The notes under the pieces: model-generated
The model's input: only the letters and a program-made list of their open reading frames with translations
The model's database searches: none
Told to the model about the DNA's origin: nothing
Source: Oscillospiraceae bacterium
GTDB taxonomy: Bacteria > Bacillota > Clostridia > Oscillospirales > Oscillospiraceae
NCBI GenBank assembly: GCA_017458885.1
Contig: JAFSZQ010000047.1
Coordinates: forward strand, 1 to 16,838
Reading direction: 5' to 3'
DNA length: 16,838 nt
Part shown: one piece after another, positions 4,869 to 11,527 of the stretch
How positions within the stretch are numbered: the stretch's first letter is position 1
How the letters are laid out: each line of letters starts with the position of its first letter
Made by a program: the position numbers and the translations under genes

Positions 4869-5513
4869 CTATCCCCTCAATTCTTGGATGCGCGCGCAGA
4901 CGTCCGCCGCGCCGTAGACCGCGCTGCCCGCAACGAGCACGTCCGCGCCCGCGTTCACGCAGGCGTCGCGGGTGTCGGGGGCGACGCCGCCGTCCACCTC
5001 CAGCTCGCAGTCGAGCCCGCGTTCGTCGATCCACGCGCGGATCTGCGCGACCTTCGGCAGCATATCCGCCATGAACGACTGCCCGCCGAAGCCAGGCTCG
5101 ACCGTCATCACCAGCACGATGTCGCAGTCGTCGAGAAACGGCAATACCGCCTCGGCGGGGGTCTTCGGCTTGAGGACGACGCCCGCCTTCTTGCCCCTGG
5201 CGTGTATCTTCGCCAGCGCCGCGCGGGTGTTCTCCTCCGTGTCCGCCTCGACGTGGCAGGTCACGAGGTCCGCGCCCGCGTCGCAGAACCGCTCGACGTA
5301 GCGCACGGGGCGGTCGATCATCAGGTGCACGTCCAGCGGCAGCGCCGTTGTCGGGCGGATGGCCTTGACGACGGGGATGCCAATGGTGATGTTCGGCACG
5401 AACAGCCCGTCCATCACGTCCACATGGACGTAGTCGGCAGACGCGATCCTCCCGACGTCCCGCGCGAGGTTCGCGAAGTCGGCGGAGAGGATGGAGGGAG
5501 CGATCTTGACCAT
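4869..5513 (-). CDS. rpe: Ribulose-phosphate 3-epimerase
   Basis: 214 residues, a TIM-barrel enzyme that interconverts ribulose 5-phosphate and xylulose 5-phosphate in the pentose phosphate pathway. Family signatures: APSILSADF (5-13), VHVDVMDGLFVPN (29-41), LDVHLMI (60-66), VMTVEPGFGGQSF (135-147) and EVDGGV (172-177). The metal and catalytic residues are His30, Asp32, His63 and Asp174. The ATG follows CGGGAGGCG with good spacing. It is the first gene of a two-gene unit with recR. Confidence 0.97.
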   Translation of the reverse strand: MVKIAPSILSADFANLARDVGRIASADYVHVDVMDGLFVPNITIGIPVVKAIRPTTALPLDVHLMIDRPVRYVERFCDAGADLVTCHVEADTEENTRAALAKIHARGKKAGVVLKPKTPAEAVLPFLDDCDIVLVMTVEPGFGGQSFMADMLPKVAQIRAWIDERGLDCELEVDGGVAPDTRDACVNAGADVLVAGSAVYGAADVCARIQELRG

Positions 5514-5548
5514 GGCGTTGCGCCTCCCGTTTCAGAATAGCACAATAT

Positions 5549-5577
5549 ATTGTAGCAGACGCGGGGCGCAAAAGCAA
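5549..5577 (-). promoter_or_regulatory. Promoter of rpe-recR
   Basis: Minus strand: TTGCTT (5572-5577), 17 bases, TACAAT (5549-5554). It fits the short leader before the rpe ribosome-binding site. It is divergent from the bioY promoter. Confidence 0.65.
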
Positions 5578-5589
5578 GGGGGAGCTTTT

Positions 5590-5620
5590 CTGTAAACCAA
5601 TGAAAAGAAACGGTTGACAA
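5590..5620 (+). promoter_or_regulatory. Second BirA-box-like site, overlapping the bioY -35
   Basis: CTGTAAACC (5590-5598) and GGTTGACAA (5612-5620) each match the TTGTAAACC / GGTTTACAA half sites at eight of nine positions. The spacer is 13, one less than the usual 14-15. The right half contains the -35 TTGACA, so part of its match could be coincidence. Confidence 0.45.
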
Positions 5621-5642
5621 ACGGCTGCGTCCGCGCTATAGT
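5614..5642 (+). promoter_or_regulatory. Promoter of bioY
   Basis: TTGACA (5614-5619), 17 bases, TATAGT (5637-5642): close to consensus. Both ends overlap the BirA-like sites, fitting repression by blocking polymerase. Confidence 0.8.
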
Positions 5643-5670
5643 AAACCTTAATTTAAGGAGGGGTTTACGA
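5639..5670 (+). promoter_or_regulatory. BirA operator (biotin repressor site) of bioY
   Basis: TAGTAAACC (5639-5647), 14 bases, GGTTTACGA (5662-5670). Each half matches the bacterial BirA consensus TTGTAAACC-N14/15-GGTTTACAA at eight of nine positions, with the standard spacing. The site begins in the -10 and runs across the AAGGAGG ribosome-binding site to the A of the start codon. BirA bound to biotinyl-AMP would shut off transcription when biotin is plentiful. The consensus is from the literature as I remember it. Confidence 0.8.
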
Positions 5671-6203
5671 TGAAGACCAGAGACATGATCCTGACCGCGC
5701 TGTTCGCGGCGCTGACCGCCGTGGGTGCATTCATCCGCATTCCGCTGGGTATCTCGACCATCACGCTGCAATTCCTGTTCACGGCGCTCGCGGGCGTGCT
5801 GCTGGGCGCGAAGCTGGGGGCGCTGTCGCAGGCGATCTACGTCGCGCTGGGGCTCCTCGGCGTGCCGATCTTCGCCTCCGGCGGCGGGTTCCAGTACGTG
5901 TTCAACCCGACGTTCGGCTTCCTCGCGGGGCTGATCCCGACGGCGTGGATCATCGGCAAGCTGACGGAAAACGACCGCTCGGCGAAGCGCGTGGCGCTCG
6001 CGTGCTTCGCGGGGCTGGCGGCGCTGTACGCCGTCGGCGTGCCGTACATGGGCGTGATCGTCAACGCCTACATGGGCAGGGGGCTGACGCTGTGGCAGAT
6101 CCTCAAAAGCGGGATGATCATCTATCTCCCGGGCGACTGCCTGAAGATCGCGCTCGCCGCGCTCGCCGCGCCGCGCCTCGCGCGCGCGTTGGAGCGGACG
6201 TAA
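5670..6203 (+). CDS. bioY: Biotin transporter BioY (ECF S-component)
   Basis: 177 residues with about six membrane spans. The sequence follows the BioY pattern: an N-terminal ALFAALTAVGAFIRIPLG, TLQFLFTALAGVLLGAKLGALSQ, YVALGLLGVPIFASGGG and FNPTFGFLAGLIPTAW. BioY binds biotin in the membrane and usually works with the shared ECF module (EcfA, EcfA', EcfT), which is not in this window. The gene is alone behind a BirA-type operator, and no bioABDF genes are nearby. Biotin uptake is well supported by sequence and operator together. Dependence on external biotin is only a guess from this window. Confidence 0.93.
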   Translation: MKTRDMILTALFAALTAVGAFIRIPLGISTITLQFLFTALAGVLLGAKLGALSQAIYVALGLLGVPIFASGGGFQYVFNPTFGFLAGLIPTAWIIGKLTENDRSAKRVALACFAGLAALYAVGVPYMGVIVNAYMGRGLTLWQILKSGMIIYLPGDCLKIALAALAAPRLARALERT

Positions 6204-6209
6204 TTTCGC

Positions 6210-6238
6210 TTGCAAACGCGGCGGCTCTATGGTATACT
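6210..6238 (+). promoter_or_regulatory. Promoter of the rubrerythrin gene
   Basis: TTGCAA (6210-6215), 17 bases, TATACT (6233-6238). It starts seven bases after the bioY stop. I see no clear PerR-type operator. Confidence 0.7.
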
Positions 6239-6282
6239 CTCCCCACGGCGCGATCCGAAATCTTTACAAGGAGGATACGACG

Positions 6283-6873
6283 ATGAAGAAATGGGTCTGT
6301 TCCGTCTGCGGCTACGTTTTTGAGGGCGAGACCCCGCCCGAGCAGTGCCCCGTCTGCAAGGCGCCCGCAAGCCGGTTCAACGAGAAGAAGGACGGCGACC
6401 AGAAGCTCGCCGCCGAGCACGAGTACGGCGTCTACGACAAGCTGGTCAAGAACAACGCCGACGTGCCCGAGGAGGATAAGAAGTACATCCTCGACCAGCT
6501 CAAGTCGATGTTCCACGGCGAGACCGCCGAGGTCGGTCTGTACCTCTGCATGGCGCGCATCGCGACCCGCGAGGGCTATCCCGAGATCGCCGCCTACTGG
6601 GAGAAGGCGGCGTGGGAGGAGGCCGAGCACGCCGCGATCTTCGCGGAGCTGCTGGGCAGCGAGCTGGAGCCGAACGTGACCACCAGCACGCAGAAGAACC
6701 TCGCTTGGCGCGCGGACGCGGAGTTCGGCGCGACGCAGGGGCGTCAGGATCTCGCGGTCTGCACGAAGAAGTACAACATCGACCCGATCCACGACGCGGT
6801 GCACGAGATCGCCCGCGACGAGGCGCGGCACTGCAGAGCGTTCAAGGGCCTGCTGGAGCGGTACTTCAAGTGA
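6283..6873 (+). CDS. rbr: Reverse rubrerythrin (rubredoxin domain first)
   Basis: 196 residues. The N-terminus is a rubredoxin-like iron site with Cys6, Cys9, Cys22 and Cys25 (CSVCG ... CPVC). A ferritin-like four-helix domain follows, with diiron ligands in HGETAEVG (78-85), WEEAEHA (111-117), the ADAEFGA helix (about 145-150) and ARDEARHC (177-184). In ordinary rubrerythrin the rubredoxin domain is at the C-terminus; here the order is swapped, as in the clostridial reverse rubrerythrins that reduce hydrogen peroxide and oxygen with electrons from NADH via a reductase. It is cytoplasmic. The start is the ATG eight bases after AAGGAGG. An upstream in-frame GTG at 6229 is rejected because it lies within the promoter. 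It ends in a terminator shared with hepT. Confidence 0.93.
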   Translation: MKKWVCSVCGYVFEGETPPEQCPVCKAPASRFNEKKDGDQKLAAEHEYGVYDKLVKNNADVPEEDKKYILDQLKSMFHGETAEVGLYLCMARIATREGYPEIAAYWEKAAWEEAEHAAIFAELLGSELEPNVTTSTQKNLAWRADAEFGATQGRQDLAVCTKKYNIDPIHDAVHEIARDEARHCRAFKGLLERYFK

Positions 6874-6882
6874 GGGCAACAG

Positions 6883-6910
6883 AAAAGAGAGGCGGCGACG
6901 CCTCTCTTTT
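6883..6910 (+). terminator. Intrinsic terminator between convergent rubrerythrin and hepT
   Basis: A perfect 12-bp stem (6883-6894 with 6899-6910) has a GCGA loop. The TTTT and AAAA ends of the arms allow termination in both directions. The hepT stop codon overlaps its right edge. Confidence 0.8.
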
Positions 6911-7242
6911 TATAAGTTTTGCAGTTCCTCGTAAAACTGCGGCAGCACGTCGAACAGGATGGAGCAGATCAGCGACCAGTTCGTGTTGTCGTAATCATGC
7001 ACGAGGCGGTGGCGCAGACCGGAAATCTTCGACCACGGGATGCCGCTGTGCGCCGCTTTGTATTCGTCTGAAAGATGGTAGACGTGCTCGCCGATGTTAT
7101 AGAGCGGTGTGGTGATCGCCCAGCGGATCGGCTCGCGGGACAGTACCGCGTCCGGCGTGACGTGTTCGTCGCGGAGGTACGTCAGCAGCTTTTCGGTGGT
7201 TTCCCTGATCTTTGCGATCCGCTGTTCGTCGCTGTAGTTCAC
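6910..7242 (-). CDS. hepT: HepT-like toxin (DUF86, type VII toxin-antitoxin)
   Basis: 110 residues, all-helical, beginning VNYSDEQRIAKIRETTEKLL. It has the HEPN RNase motif R-x4-H-x-Y as RHRLVHDY (Arg77, His82, Tyr84). In characterised HepT-MntA pairs the HEPN protein is an RNase toxin, and the partner adds AMP units to this Tyr to silence it. The GTG start overlaps the mntA stop by four bases (GTGA), behind a GGAGGGGG ribosome-binding site, so the two are translationally coupled. The open frame extends upstream to 7362, but that part is mntA in another frame. Toxicity in this host is not known. Confidence 0.88.
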   Translation of the reverse strand: MNYSDEQRIAKIRETTEKLLTYLRDEHVTPDAVLSREPIRWAITTPLYNIGEHVYHLSDEYKAAHSGIPWSKISGLRHRLVHDYDNTNWSLICSILFDVLPQFYEELQNL

Positions 7243-7541
7243 GCGATCCGCACCCCCTCCGAAAATACGGCGTTGTAGAACGGGGAACCGACGTCGATCT
7301 CGCGCAGTTCGTACACGTCCACGTTTTTTCCCAGCGCGCGGTACAGCTCGTCCGCGATACAAAAGACGTCGGTCGGGTCAAAGCAGTCCCCGCCGATGAC
7401 GACCAGATCGACGTCGGAGGCGGCGCGCGCTTCGTTCCGCGCGTAGGAGCCGAACAGAACGGCGCCCTCCGCGCGGTATTTTTTCAAAAGCGGCGCGACG
7501 CACGCAGCGATCTCCGCCCGACTGTATATGCGCTCAGACAT
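7239..7541 (-). CDS. mntA: MntA-like minimal nucleotidyltransferase (type VII antitoxin)
   Basis: 100 residues. The nucleotidyltransferase signature GS-x10-D-x-D is complete: GSYARNEARA ... SDVDL, with Gly31, Ser32, Asp43 and Asp45. A third acidic residue is in NVDVYEL (Asp75). In known pairs this enzyme AMPylates the HepT tyrosine. The start ATG is preceded by AAAGGGGG. A longer frame to 7652 overlaps the promoters and is not conserved-looking. It is the first gene of the pair, as usual for this order. Confidence 0.88.
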   Translation of the reverse strand: MSERIYSRAEIAACVAPLLKKYRAEGAVLFGSYARNEARAASDVDLVVIGGDCFDPTDVFCIADELYRALGKNVDVYELREIDVGSPFYNAVFSEGVRIA

Positions 7542-7564
7542 GGCGGCGCCCCCTTTCTGCTGAT

Positions 7565-7593
7565 ACTGTACTACAAAAGCGGCGGTGATGCAA
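7565..7593 (-). promoter_or_regulatory. Promoter of mntA-hepT
   Basis: Minus strand: TTGCAT (7588-7593), 17 bases, TACAGT (7565-7570). It is divergent from the rubredoxin promoter. Confidence 0.55.
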
Positions 7594-7601
7594 TCAAAAT
7601 C

Positions 7602-7616
7602 TGCGTTGACAACGCA
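7602..7616. promoter_or_regulatory. 15-bp inverted repeat over the rubredoxin -35
   Basis: TGCGTTGACAACGCA is a perfect inverted repeat (seven-base arms around one A) that contains the rubredoxin -35 and lies just upstream of the mntA -35. It could be an operator serving both divergent units. No known regulator consensus fits from memory. Confidence 0.4.
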
Positions 7617-7635
7617 AGGTGCGCCATGGTATGCT
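7606..7635 (+). promoter_or_regulatory. Promoter of the rubredoxin gene
   Basis: TTGACA (7606-7611), 18 bases, TATGCT (7630-7635), about 32 bases before the start codon with AAGGAGG between. Confidence 0.7.
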
Positions 7636-7666
7636 CTACCCATCACGAACAAGGAGGAAAACCCCG

Positions 7667-7819
7667 ATGAAATACGTCTGCCCCTGCGGCTATGAGTACG
7701 ATCCCGCCAAGGGCGATCCCGACGGCGGCATCGCCCCGGGCACGCCGTTCGAGGCGATCCCCGACAGTTGGGTCTGCCCCGTGTGCGGCCTGAGCAAGAG
7801 CGACTTCGTTCCCGCGTGA
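7667..7819 (+). CDS. Rubredoxin with a shortened first cysteine motif
   Basis: 50 residues, the usual rubredoxin size, with the typical core [30 protein letters not shown] split over 12-41. It is a one-iron electron carrier, likely a partner for rubrerythrin or another peroxide or oxygen reductase. The second iron-binding pair is normal (Cys37-Pro-Val-Cys40-Gly). The first pair reads YVCPCGY, with only one residue between Cys5 and Cys7 where rubredoxins normally have two. The codons TGC-CCC-TGC-GGC are clear and the frame is intact on both sides, so a simple frameshift does not explain it. It has its own promoter and terminator, hence is monocistronic. Confidence 0.93.
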   Translation: MKYVCPCGYEYDPAKGDPDGGIAPGTPFEAIPDSWVCPVCGLSKSDFVPA

Positions 7820-7833
7820 CAACAGCGACGGAA

Positions 7834-7858
7834 GGCAGGGCGTAACGCCCTGCCTTTT
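7834..7858 (+). terminator. Intrinsic terminator of the rubredoxin gene
   Basis: GGCAGGGCG (7834-7842) pairs with CGCCCTGCC (7846-7854) around TAA, then TTTT. It lies 14 bases after the stop codon. Confidence 0.85.
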
Positions 7859-7881
7859 CGCGCGTTTTGCCGCCGTTTGGG

Positions 7882-7910
7882 TAGACAAACGCGGCGGCTT
7901 GTGCTATACT
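7882..7910 (+). promoter_or_regulatory. Promoter of the deo gene cluster
   Basis: TAGACA (7882-7887), 17 bases, TATACT (7905-7910). An inverted repeat GCCGCCGTTTG (7869-7879) / CAAAC-GC-GGCGGC (7886-7898) straddles the -35 and may be a regulator site. It does not resemble the DeoR operator I know from Bacillus. Confidence 0.65.
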
Positions 7911-7940
7911 ATTGCATCATTTGTTCAGGAGGAGCTTGCG

Positions 7941-8618
7941 ATGGACGTAAAGGAGATCCTGCGCCGCGTCGACCACACGCTGCTCGCACAGGGCGCGACC
8001 TGGGACGAGATCCGGCAGATCTGCGACGACGGGATGAAATACGGCTGCGCGTCGGTCTGCATCCCGCAGAGCTATGTGCGCCGCGCGTCGGCGTATATCG
8101 CCGAGCACTGGCGCGAGCAGGGGAGCTGGCTGCCGGTGTGCACCGTCATCGGTTTCCCCAACGGCTACAGCCCCACCGAGATCAAGTGCGTCGAGGCGGA
8201 GAACGCCGTGCTCGACGGCGCGGGCGAGATCGACATGGTCGTCAACCTCGGCTGGGTCAAGGACGGGCTTTACGAGCAGGTGGAGGACGAGATCAACGCC
8301 GTCAAGGACGCCTGCGACGGGCGGCTGCTCAAGGTCATCATCGAGACCTGCCTGCTCACCGAGGAGGAGAAGATCAAGCTCTGCGCCGTCGTCTCCCGCT
8401 CCGACGCGGATTACATCAAGACCTCGACCGGCTTCGCCGGCGGCGGCGCGACGCGCGAGGACGTGAAGCTGATGGTCGAGCACTGCAAGGGCAAGCGCGT
8501 CAAGGCATCGGGCGGCATCGCCGACCTCAAGGACGCGGAGGACTTCATCGCGCTCGGCGCGGAGCGGCTGGGCACGTCGCGCATCGTGAAGGCCGTGAAG
8601 GCGCTGAAAAACGGATAA
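7941..8618 (+). CDS. deoC: Deoxyribose-phosphate aldolase
   Basis: 225 residues, a class I aldolase that splits 2-deoxyribose 5-phosphate into glyceraldehyde 3-phosphate and acetaldehyde, the last step of deoxynucleoside breakdown. Key parts: VDHTLL (10-15), VIGFPNGYSPTEIKCVEAENA in pieces over 69-89, GEIDMVVNLG (95-104, with Asp98), DYIKTSTGF (157-165, Schiff-base Lys160) and VKASGGI (187-193, with Lys188). The ATG is eight bases after AGGAGGAG. An in-frame ATG at 7899 lies inside the promoter and is rejected. It is the first gene of a four-gene cluster with deoD, a kinase and a permease. Confidence 0.97.
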   Translation: MDVKEILRRVDHTLLAQGATWDEIRQICDDGMKYGCASVCIPQSYVRRASAYIAEHWREQGSWLPVCTVIGFPNGYSPTEIKCVEAENAVLDGAGEIDMVVNLGWVKDGLYEQVEDEINAVKDACDGRLLKVIIETCLLTEEEKIKLCAVVSRSDADYIKTSTGFAGGGATREDVKLMVEHCKGKRVKASGGIADLKDAEDFIALGAERLGTSRIVKAVKALKNG

Positions 8619-8634
8619 AGGAGAACTTCTGACT

Positions 8635-9387
8635 ATGGCTACACCGCACAACAGCGCCGAGAAGGGCGCGTTCGCAAAGACCGTACTGATGCCCGGCGAC
8701 CCCCTGCGCGCGAAGTTCATCGCGGAGACGTTCCTGGAGAACGCGAAGCTCGTCAACAACGTCCGCGGCGTGCAGGGCTACACGGGGACGTATCGGGGAA
8801 CGCCCGTCAGCGTGATGGCGTCCGGTATGGGCTGCCCGTCGATCGGCATCTACTCCTACGAGCTGTTCACGCAGTACGGCGTGGACAACATCCTGCGCAT
8901 CGGCTCCGCCGGCGCGATCTCCCCCGACCTCAAGCTGCGCGACGTGGTGGCGGGCATGGGTGCGTGCACCAACTCGTCGTTCGCCAACCAGTACCGCCTG
9001 CCCGGGACGTTCGCGCCGATCTGCGACTACGACCTGCTCGCGCTCGCGGTGGCGTCGGCAGGCGAGCTGGGCGTGCGGATGCCCGTTGGCAACCTGTTCT
9101 CGTCCGACACGTTCTACGACGCGGCGGCGTCCTCGATGGAGTGGGCGAAGATGGGCTGCCTCGCGGTCGAGATGGAGGCGGCGGCGCTCTATTGCAACGC
9201 GGCGTACACGCACAAGCGCGCGCTCGCCATCTGCTCGATCTCCGACAGCCTCGTCACCGGCGAGGAGCTGGACGCCGACGCGCGCCAGAACACGTTCACC
9301 AACATGATCAGGATCGCGCTCGAGGTCGCCGCCAAGGCGGCGAAGCTGCCGGAGCTTGCCGCTTCCGGCAACGGCGCGAGCAAGTAA
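8635..9387 (+). CDS. deoD: Purine-nucleoside phosphorylase, DeoD type
   Basis: 250 residues. It cleaves purine (deoxy)nucleosides with phosphate to free base and (deoxy)ribose 1-phosphate. Family features: TPHNSAEKGAFA with His5, LMPGDPLRAKF (18-28, phosphate-binding Gly21 and Arg25), VRGVQGYTG with Arg44, RIGSAGA (88-94), VEMEAAALY (178-186) and the catalytic Asp204 in SISDSL. The numbering almost equals the Escherichia coli enzyme. The C-terminus is about ten residues longer and Ala/Gly/Ser-rich. The gene begins 16 bases after the deoC stop, with AAAGGAG overlapping that stop. Deoxyribose 1-phosphate still needs a phosphopentomutase, which is not in this window. Confidence 0.97.
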   Translation: MATPHNSAEKGAFAKTVLMPGDPLRAKFIAETFLENAKLVNNVRGVQGYTGTYRGTPVSVMASGMGCPSIGIYSYELFTQYGVDNILRIGSAGAISPDLKLRDVVAGMGACTNSSFANQYRLPGTFAPICDYDLLALAVASAGELGVRMPVGNLFSSDTFYDAAASSMEWAKMGCLAVEMEAAALYCNAAYTHKRALAICSISDSLVTGEELDADARQNTFTNMIRIALEVAAKAAKLPELAASGNGASK

Positions 9388-9396
9388 GGAGCCGCC

Positions 9397-10323
9397 ATGC
9401 GCGTCATCGACATTGAGGACATCACCGAGGCGATGGAGGATCAGACGGCGTTCGTGCTGCGCTGCGAGGAGGAGTACCGCGACAAGATCAGCTCCGCCGC
9501 GGCGAAGATCCTGCGCGAACGCGAACAAAAGCCCGTCGTATGCCTGACGGGGCCCTCCGGCTCCGGCAAGACGACGACGGCGATGCGCCTGAAGGTCTAC
9601 CTCGAAAATCTGGGCGTCCATGTGAGCCTCGTGAGCATGGACAACTTCTTCCTGCCGCTGCACAAGCGCCCGCCGGAGGCGTCGGACTGGGAATCGCCCC
9701 TGTGCGTGGACCGCGAGCGTCTCGCGGACTGCATCCTGCGTCTCGCCGGCGGCGAGGACGTGGAGGCGCCGTGGTACGACTTCGTCAAGGGCGACATCGG
9801 CGGCTTCCGCGAGCTTCAGGGCGACAAGGACGGCATCGTCATCGCCGAGGGCATCCATATGCTCAACCCGCTGATCCTCGACCTGCTCCACGGCGCGTAC
9901 ACGGGCGTGTACGTCGCGCCGCGCACGCGCATCATCACGAAGGAGGACAAGATCGTCGATCCCGAGAAGCTGCGCGTCGCCCGCCGGATGCTCCGCGACC
10001 TGATCGGGCGCGGGCACAGCCTGCGCCGGACGATCGAGCTGTCGCAGAGCGTGGACGCGGGCGAGCTGCACTACATCCAGCCGAACAAGGGCAACGCGGA
10101 GATCCACATCAACACGTTCCACGACTACGAGCCGTGCATCCTGTCGAAGTACCTGCGCGACCTGCCGGAGTTCCACGAGCAGCTCGACGACACGTTCGTC
10201 GAGGAACACGGTCTGACCGACCTGATGCGGGTCGTCAACTCCGTTCCGCCGCTCACGACGCCCTACGTTCCCAAGAACTCGCTCGTGCGGGAGTTCGTCG
10301 GCGGCAGCATCTTTGAATACTAA
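9397..10323 (+). CDS. Uridine kinase-family nucleoside kinase
   Basis: 308 residues with a P-loop GPSGSGKTT (52-60) and the MDNFFLP motif (81-87) that marks the uridine kinase / phosphoribulokinase family. VIAEGIHMLNPLI (about 149-161) matches the usual EGI-hxLN segment, and RRMLRDLIGRGHSLRRTIE (in pieces around 196-214) supplies the lid arginines. The usual reaction is ATP-dependent phosphorylation of uridine or cytidine. Clostridial relatives often have an N-terminal TGS/ThrRS-like extension; this one is the shorter form with about 45 residues before the kinase core. The ribosome-binding site overlaps the deoD stop, so translation is coupled. The exact nucleoside cannot be told from sequence. 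Confidence 0.85.
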   Translation: MRVIDIEDITEAMEDQTAFVLRCEEEYRDKISSAAAKILREREQKPVVCLTGPSGSGKTTTAMRLKVYLENLGVHVSLVSMDNFFLPLHKRPPEASDWESPLCVDRERLADCILRLAGGEDVEAPWYDFVKGDIGGFRELQGDKDGIVIAEGIHMLNPLILDLLHGAYTGVYVAPRTRIITKEDKIVDPEKLRVARRMLRDLIGRGHSLRRTIELSQSVDAGELHYIQPNKGNAEIHINTFHDYEPCILSKYLRDLPEFHEQLDDTFVEEHGLTDLMRVVNSVPPLTTPYVPKNSLVREFVGGSIFEY

Positions 10324-10343
10324 AGAAAAAACAGGTATCCGCT

Positions 10344-11417
10344 ATGGCTGACGTGAGATCCTTCCTCAAGCGCAAGAACATCGAGTTCTCCGCGCGGCGC
10401 TACGGCATCGACGCGCTCGGCGCGATGGCGCAGGGCTTGTTCTGCTCGCTGCTCATCGGCACCATCGTCCGCACGCTGGGGCAGCAGCTCGGTATGCCGT
10501 TCCTCTCCGACATCGGCTCCTACGCGATGGCGGTGTCCGGCAGCGCGATGGCGGTCGCCATCGGCTGCGCGCTGCAAGCGCCGCCGATGGTGATCTTCTC
10601 GCTCGCGGCGGTGGGCTGGGCGGCGAACGCCGAGGGCGGCGCGGGCGGGCCGCTCGCGGTGCTTATCATCGCGATCGTCGCCGCCGAGTGCGGCAAGGCG
10701 GTGAGCAAGGAAACGAAGGTCGATATCCTTGTCACCCCCGCCGTGACCATCCTCGTCGGCGTCGCGCTCTCGAAGTGGATCGCGCCTCCCATCGGCACGG
10801 CGGCGCAGGCGTTCGGGCTTGTCATCGACGAGGCGACGAAGCTCCAGCCGTTTCTCATGGGCGTCGCGGTGTCGGTGCTCGTGGGCGTGGCGCTGACGCT
10901 GCCGATCTCGTCGGCGGCGATCTGCTCCGTGCTGGGGCTGACGGGGCTTGCCGGCGGCGCGGCGCTCGCGGGCTGCTGCGCGCAGATGGTCGGCTTCGCC
11001 GTCATGTCGTTCCGCGAGAACGGCTGGGGCGGGCTGGTGTCGCAGGGGCTGGGCACGTCGATGCTCCAGATGCCGAACATCGTCAAAAACCCGCGCGTCT
11101 GGACCGCGCCCATCGTCACGAGCGCCATCACCGGCCCCGTCGCGACCTGCGTGTTCCGCTTGGAGATGAACGGCGCGCCGATCAACTCCGGCATGGGCAC
11201 CTGCGGGCTGTGCGGGCCGATCGGCGTGTGGACGGGCTGGCTCGCGCCGAGCGAGGACGCGCTCGCGCGCGGCGCGGCGGCGATCTCGCCGACGCCCTTC
11301 GACTGGCTGGGGCTACTGCTCATCGCCATCGTGCTGCCCGCGGCGCTCTGCCCGCTGGTGAACCTGCTGTGCCGCAAACTGGGCTGGGTCAGGGACGGCG
11401 ACCTGACGCTCCGCTGA
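10344..11417 (+). CDS. PTS EIIC-like membrane permease (PTS_EIIC_2 type)
   Basis: 357 residues with about nine or ten membrane spans. It begins with a short charged stretch and RRYGIDALGAMAQGLF, followed by IIAIVAAECGKAVSKETKVD in pieces and a late NGAPINSGMGTCGLCGP region. This fits the family annotated as PTS sugar transporter subunit IIC (PF13303). No EIIA or EIIB domain is fused or nearby, so it may not act as a phosphotransferase permease. Its place behind deoC, deoD and a nucleoside kinase suggests nucleoside, base or deoxyribose transport, by inference. The ribosome-binding site (ACAGG) is weak and the gap to the kinase is 20 bases. No clear terminator follows. Confidence 0.75.
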   Translation: MADVRSFLKRKNIEFSARRYGIDALGAMAQGLFCSLLIGTIVRTLGQQLGMPFLSDIGSYAMAVSGSAMAVAIGCALQAPPMVIFSLAAVGWAANAEGGAGGPLAVLIIAIVAAECGKAVSKETKVDILVTPAVTILVGVALSKWIAPPIGTAAQAFGLVIDEATKLQPFLMGVAVSVLVGVALTLPISSAAICSVLGLTGLAGGAALAGCCAQMVGFAVMSFRENGWGGLVSQGLGTSMLQMPNIVKNPRVWTAPIVTSAITGPVATCVFRLEMNGAPINSGMGTCGLCGPIGVWTGWLAPSEDALARGAAAISPTPFDWLGLLLIAIVLPAALCPLVNLLCRKLGWVRDGDLTLR

Positions 11418-11453
11418 ACGGCGAAGGAAATTGCCGAAAATCAAATCTTGCCC

Positions 11454-11482
11454 TTGAATATGGAAACGGGTTCTGTTATACT
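11454..11482 (+). promoter_or_regulatory. Promoter of the BMP lipoprotein gene
   Basis: TTGAAT (11454-11459), 17 bases, TATACT (11477-11482). The leader of about 40 bases is too short for a purine riboswitch. Confidence 0.7.
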
Positions 11483-11527
11483 ATTTGAGGCAAATCTCCA
11501 AAAAACGATCTAAGGAAGGTAACAGAC

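Noticed and set aside
8545..10209. Long open frame on the minus strand opposite deoD and the kinase gene
   Set aside because: It is an antisense shadow of well-identified genes in GC-rich DNA. The product is low-complexity Arg/Val/Ala/Asp-rich with no domain.
11418..11527. Possible purine riboswitch upstream of the BMP lipoprotein
   Set aside because: The predicted leader is only about 40 bases and lacks the purine aptamer's conserved elements.
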